DNA of 25,309 nucleotides from assembly GCA_049964655.1 (NCBI GenBank), contig JBMFXC010000037.1:1-25309 (forward strand), read 5' to 3'. The translations under genes were made by a program, and so were the position numbers. Below, in pieces: positions 24,096 through 25,309 of this stretch. Under the pieces are notes generated by a model. It was not told the origin of the DNA, made no database searches, and saw only the letters and a program-made list of their open reading frames with translations. The DNA comes from JAJZJT01 sp049964655 (GTDB taxonomy: Bacteria > Actinomycetota > Acidimicrobiia > Acidimicrobiales > RAAP-2). Each line of letters begins with the position of its first letter. Positions within the stretch are counted from its first letter, which is position 1.

Positions 24096-24445
24096 GCACT
24101 CCGGCACGGGCCACCGCTGCCGCTCGGGCAGCTCGGCTGGCCCATGCCGCCGGAGCGGGAACGGCCCCGGTCGAGGTCGAACGGCCGGACGTCGACGAGT
24201 CCACCACGACCGAGCGACCGTGGCTGGTCATCGTGTGGAACGACCCGATCAACCTGATGTCGTTCGTGACCTACGTGTTCCAAAAGCTGTTCGGCTACTC
24301 GCGAGAGAAGGCGACCAAGCTGATGCTGGACGTCCACCTGAAGGGACGAGCCGTCGTGTCGTCGGGGACGCGCGAACGGGCCGAGCTCGACGTCTACCGG
24401 CTCCACGAGCACGGGCTGTGGGCCACCATGGAGCAGTCGGGGTGA
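24092..24445 (+). CDS. clpS: ATP-dependent Clp protease adaptor ClpS
   Basis: 117 residues from GTG 24092, overlapping the ctaA stop by 4 bases. After about 40 Ala-rich, probably disordered residues the ClpS core reads WLVIVWNDPINLMSFVTYVF then QKLFGYSREKATKLMLDVHL, ending YRLHEHGLWATMEQ. ND of NDPIN and the His of DVHLKG belong to the pocket that binds destabilising N-terminal residues in the family. It delivers N-degron substrates to ClpA/ClpC-ClpP. The overlapping DUF2017 gene downstream is its usual actinobacterial neighbour. Confidence 0.95.
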   Translation: MSTPARATAAARAARLAHAAGAGTAPVEVERPDVDESTTTERPWLVIVWNDPINLMSFVTYVFQKLFGYSREKATKLMLDVHLKGRAVVSSGTRERAELDVYRLHEHGLWATMEQSG

Positions 24446-24951
24446 GCCGGCCGAGGGAGCCGATCTCACGCCGGAGCGACGGGCGCTACGACGTCCACAT
24501 CGACCCGGGCGTGCGGGCGGTGCTGGCAGCCGTGGCCACCCAGGTAGCCGACCTGCTCGAGCACGACCGGGCCTCGACCGTCCGGGTGTTCCCACCCGCC
24601 TACGTCGGCCAGGACGACGAGACGGCAGCCCACGAGCGCTCCTACCGCGAGCTCGTCGACACCGCCCTGCGCTCCCATCACCACCAGGCGCTCGACCTAC
24701 TCGTGGCCACAGCCGAGCACGACACGATCTCCGCCGAAGAGATCGGTGCCTGGCTGTCGGCCGTCGAGACGATGCGCCTCACCCTCGGAACCCGCCTCGA
24801 CGTCGGCGAGGAGCTCGAGGCGCCCCATCCGAGCGATCCGACAGCTCCCGAGTTCGCCGTCTACGAGCTGCTCGGGGCAGTCCAGACGGCCATCGTCGAT
24901 GCCCTGGCCGCCGAGCTCCCCGACCACGGTCGGCCAGAGGGAGCCCTCTGA
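24442..24951 (+). CDS. DUF2017 family protein
   Basis: 169 residues from GTG 24442, overlapping the clpS stop by 4 bases. The sequence is soluble and acidic, mostly helical, with AAHERSYRELVDTALRSHH, ISAEEIGAWLSAVETMRLTL and PEFAVYELLGAVQTAIVDAL, all recognisable DUF2017 segments. The function is unknown; the fixed position after clpS in actinobacteria suggests a link with Clp proteolysis. Confidence 0.8.
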   Translation: MSRPREPISRRSDGRYDVHIDPGVRAVLAAVATQVADLLEHDRASTVRVFPPAYVGQDDETAAHERSYRELVDTALRSHHHQALDLLVATAEHDTISAEEIGAWLSAVETMRLTLGTRLDVGEELEAPHPSDPTAPEFAVYELLGAVQTAIVDALAAELPDHGRPEGAL

Positions 24952-24988
24952 CGCCTCTGCTAGGCTGGCGGGGCCCTGAGCGGGTCGA

Positions 24989-25061
24989 GCCCCCATCGTC
25001 TAGCGGCCAAGGACGCCGCCCTTTCAAGGCGGTAACACGGGTTCGAATCCCGTTGGGGGTG
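24989..25061 (+). tRNA. tRNA-Glu (anticodon TTC)
   Basis: The cloverleaf has acceptor GCCCCCA/TGGGGGT, anticodon arm CCGCC-CTTTCAA-GGCGG (TTC) and T arm CGGGTTCGAATCCCG. CCA is not encoded. Confidence 0.95.
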
Positions 25062-25088
25062 CGGTACCCCAGCGGTAGTGCTGGTTGG

Positions 25089-25163
25089 GGACCTGTGGTG
25101 CAGTTTGGAGTGCACGCCGGCCTGTCAAGCCGGAGGTCGCGGGTTCAAATCCCGTCAGGTCCG
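25089..25163 (+). tRNA. tRNA-Asp (anticodon GTC)
   Basis: Acceptor GGACCTG/CAGGTCC, anticodon arm CCGGC-CTGTCAA-GCCGG (GTC), T arm CGGGTTCAAATCCCG. Discriminator G; CCA is not encoded. Confidence 0.95.
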
Positions 25164-25227
25164 CGCAGGAGACGGTGGCGTAGCCTTGGTCGGAGGATCC
25201 GGCGGGGCGATGCCGCCAGCCCCTCGA

Positions 25228-25300
25228 GGTCGGGTAGCTCAGTTGGCAGAGCGCGCGCCTGAAAAGCGCGAGGTCACCGGATCGACGCCGGTCCCGACCA
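25228..25300 (+). tRNA. tRNA-Phe (anticodon GAA)
   Basis: Acceptor GGTCGGG/CCCGACC, anticodon arm CGCGC-CTGAAAA-GCGCG (GAA), T arm ACCGG-ATCGACG-CCGGT. Discriminator A, followed by CC but not a full CCA. The last of the three tRNA genes at the right edge. Confidence 0.94.
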
Positions 25301-25309
25301 CCGAAAAGG

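Noticed and set aside
25062..25088. Additional tRNA fragment between tRNA-Glu and tRNA-Asp
   Set aside because: CCCAGCGGTAGTGCTGG resembles a D arm by chance, but there is no anticodon or T arm.

Overview
The window is high-GC actinobacterial chromosome, most likely from the Acidimicrobiia or a nearby lineage. This placement is an inference. It rests on the SenX3/RegX3-type two-component pair, a polyphosphate glucokinase, a mycothiol-dependent-isomerase remnant, a clpS-DUF2017 pair, an SCO6880-type secretion cluster and the strong GC bias. A run of exactly 100 N (8955-9054) shows that this is a scaffolded draft or metagenome assembly.

Layout. Positions 1-3730 form a decayed accessory region. 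It holds an IS66-type transposase fragment, an intact MNT-HEPN (mntA-hepT type) toxin-antitoxin pair, a remnant of a mycothiol-dependent isomerase, an IS3-type left end, and a secreted lipoprotein glycosidase whose base composition is clearly lower in GC than the rest. The region abuts the 3' end of a tRNA-Arg(ACG) gene, a common boundary for genomic islands. Positions 3983-7555 carry a zinc-free quinone oxidoreductase, a small unknown ORF with a strong ribosome binding site, a CHAD-domain protein and a convergent polyphosphate glucokinase.

The most notable block is a minus-strand operon from 15928 down to 7602. In transcription order it encodes a small VirB2-like membrane protein, a VirB6/TrbL-like polytopic protein, an SCO6880-family protein, a VirB4-type ATPase, a VirD4/TraG-type coupling ATPase and a cytochrome P450. 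Nearly every junction is a 4-base GTGA or ATGA stop/start overlap, and the P450 is coupled in the same way. No relaxase is visible. The operon appears to start from a leaderless promoter at about 15963-15928. That promoter lies against a helically phased TTTC repeat, in the region shared with the divergent senX3-regX3-like pair (16080-18100).

The right part is housekeeping. It contains serS, an ABC-2 type exporter, a TlpA-like thioredoxin overlapping ctaB, divergent ctaA coupled to clpS and a DUF2017 gene, and then tRNA-Glu, tRNA-Asp and tRNA-Phe.

A recurring oddity is the number of near-perfect in-frame tandem repeats of 15, 18 or 24 bp, placed mostly at the N- or C-terminal ends of unrelated genes: CHAD protein, P450, VirD4, VirB4, VirB6 and the ABC ATPase. 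One of these arrays caused the assembly gap: the 55 bp on each side of the N run are identical.
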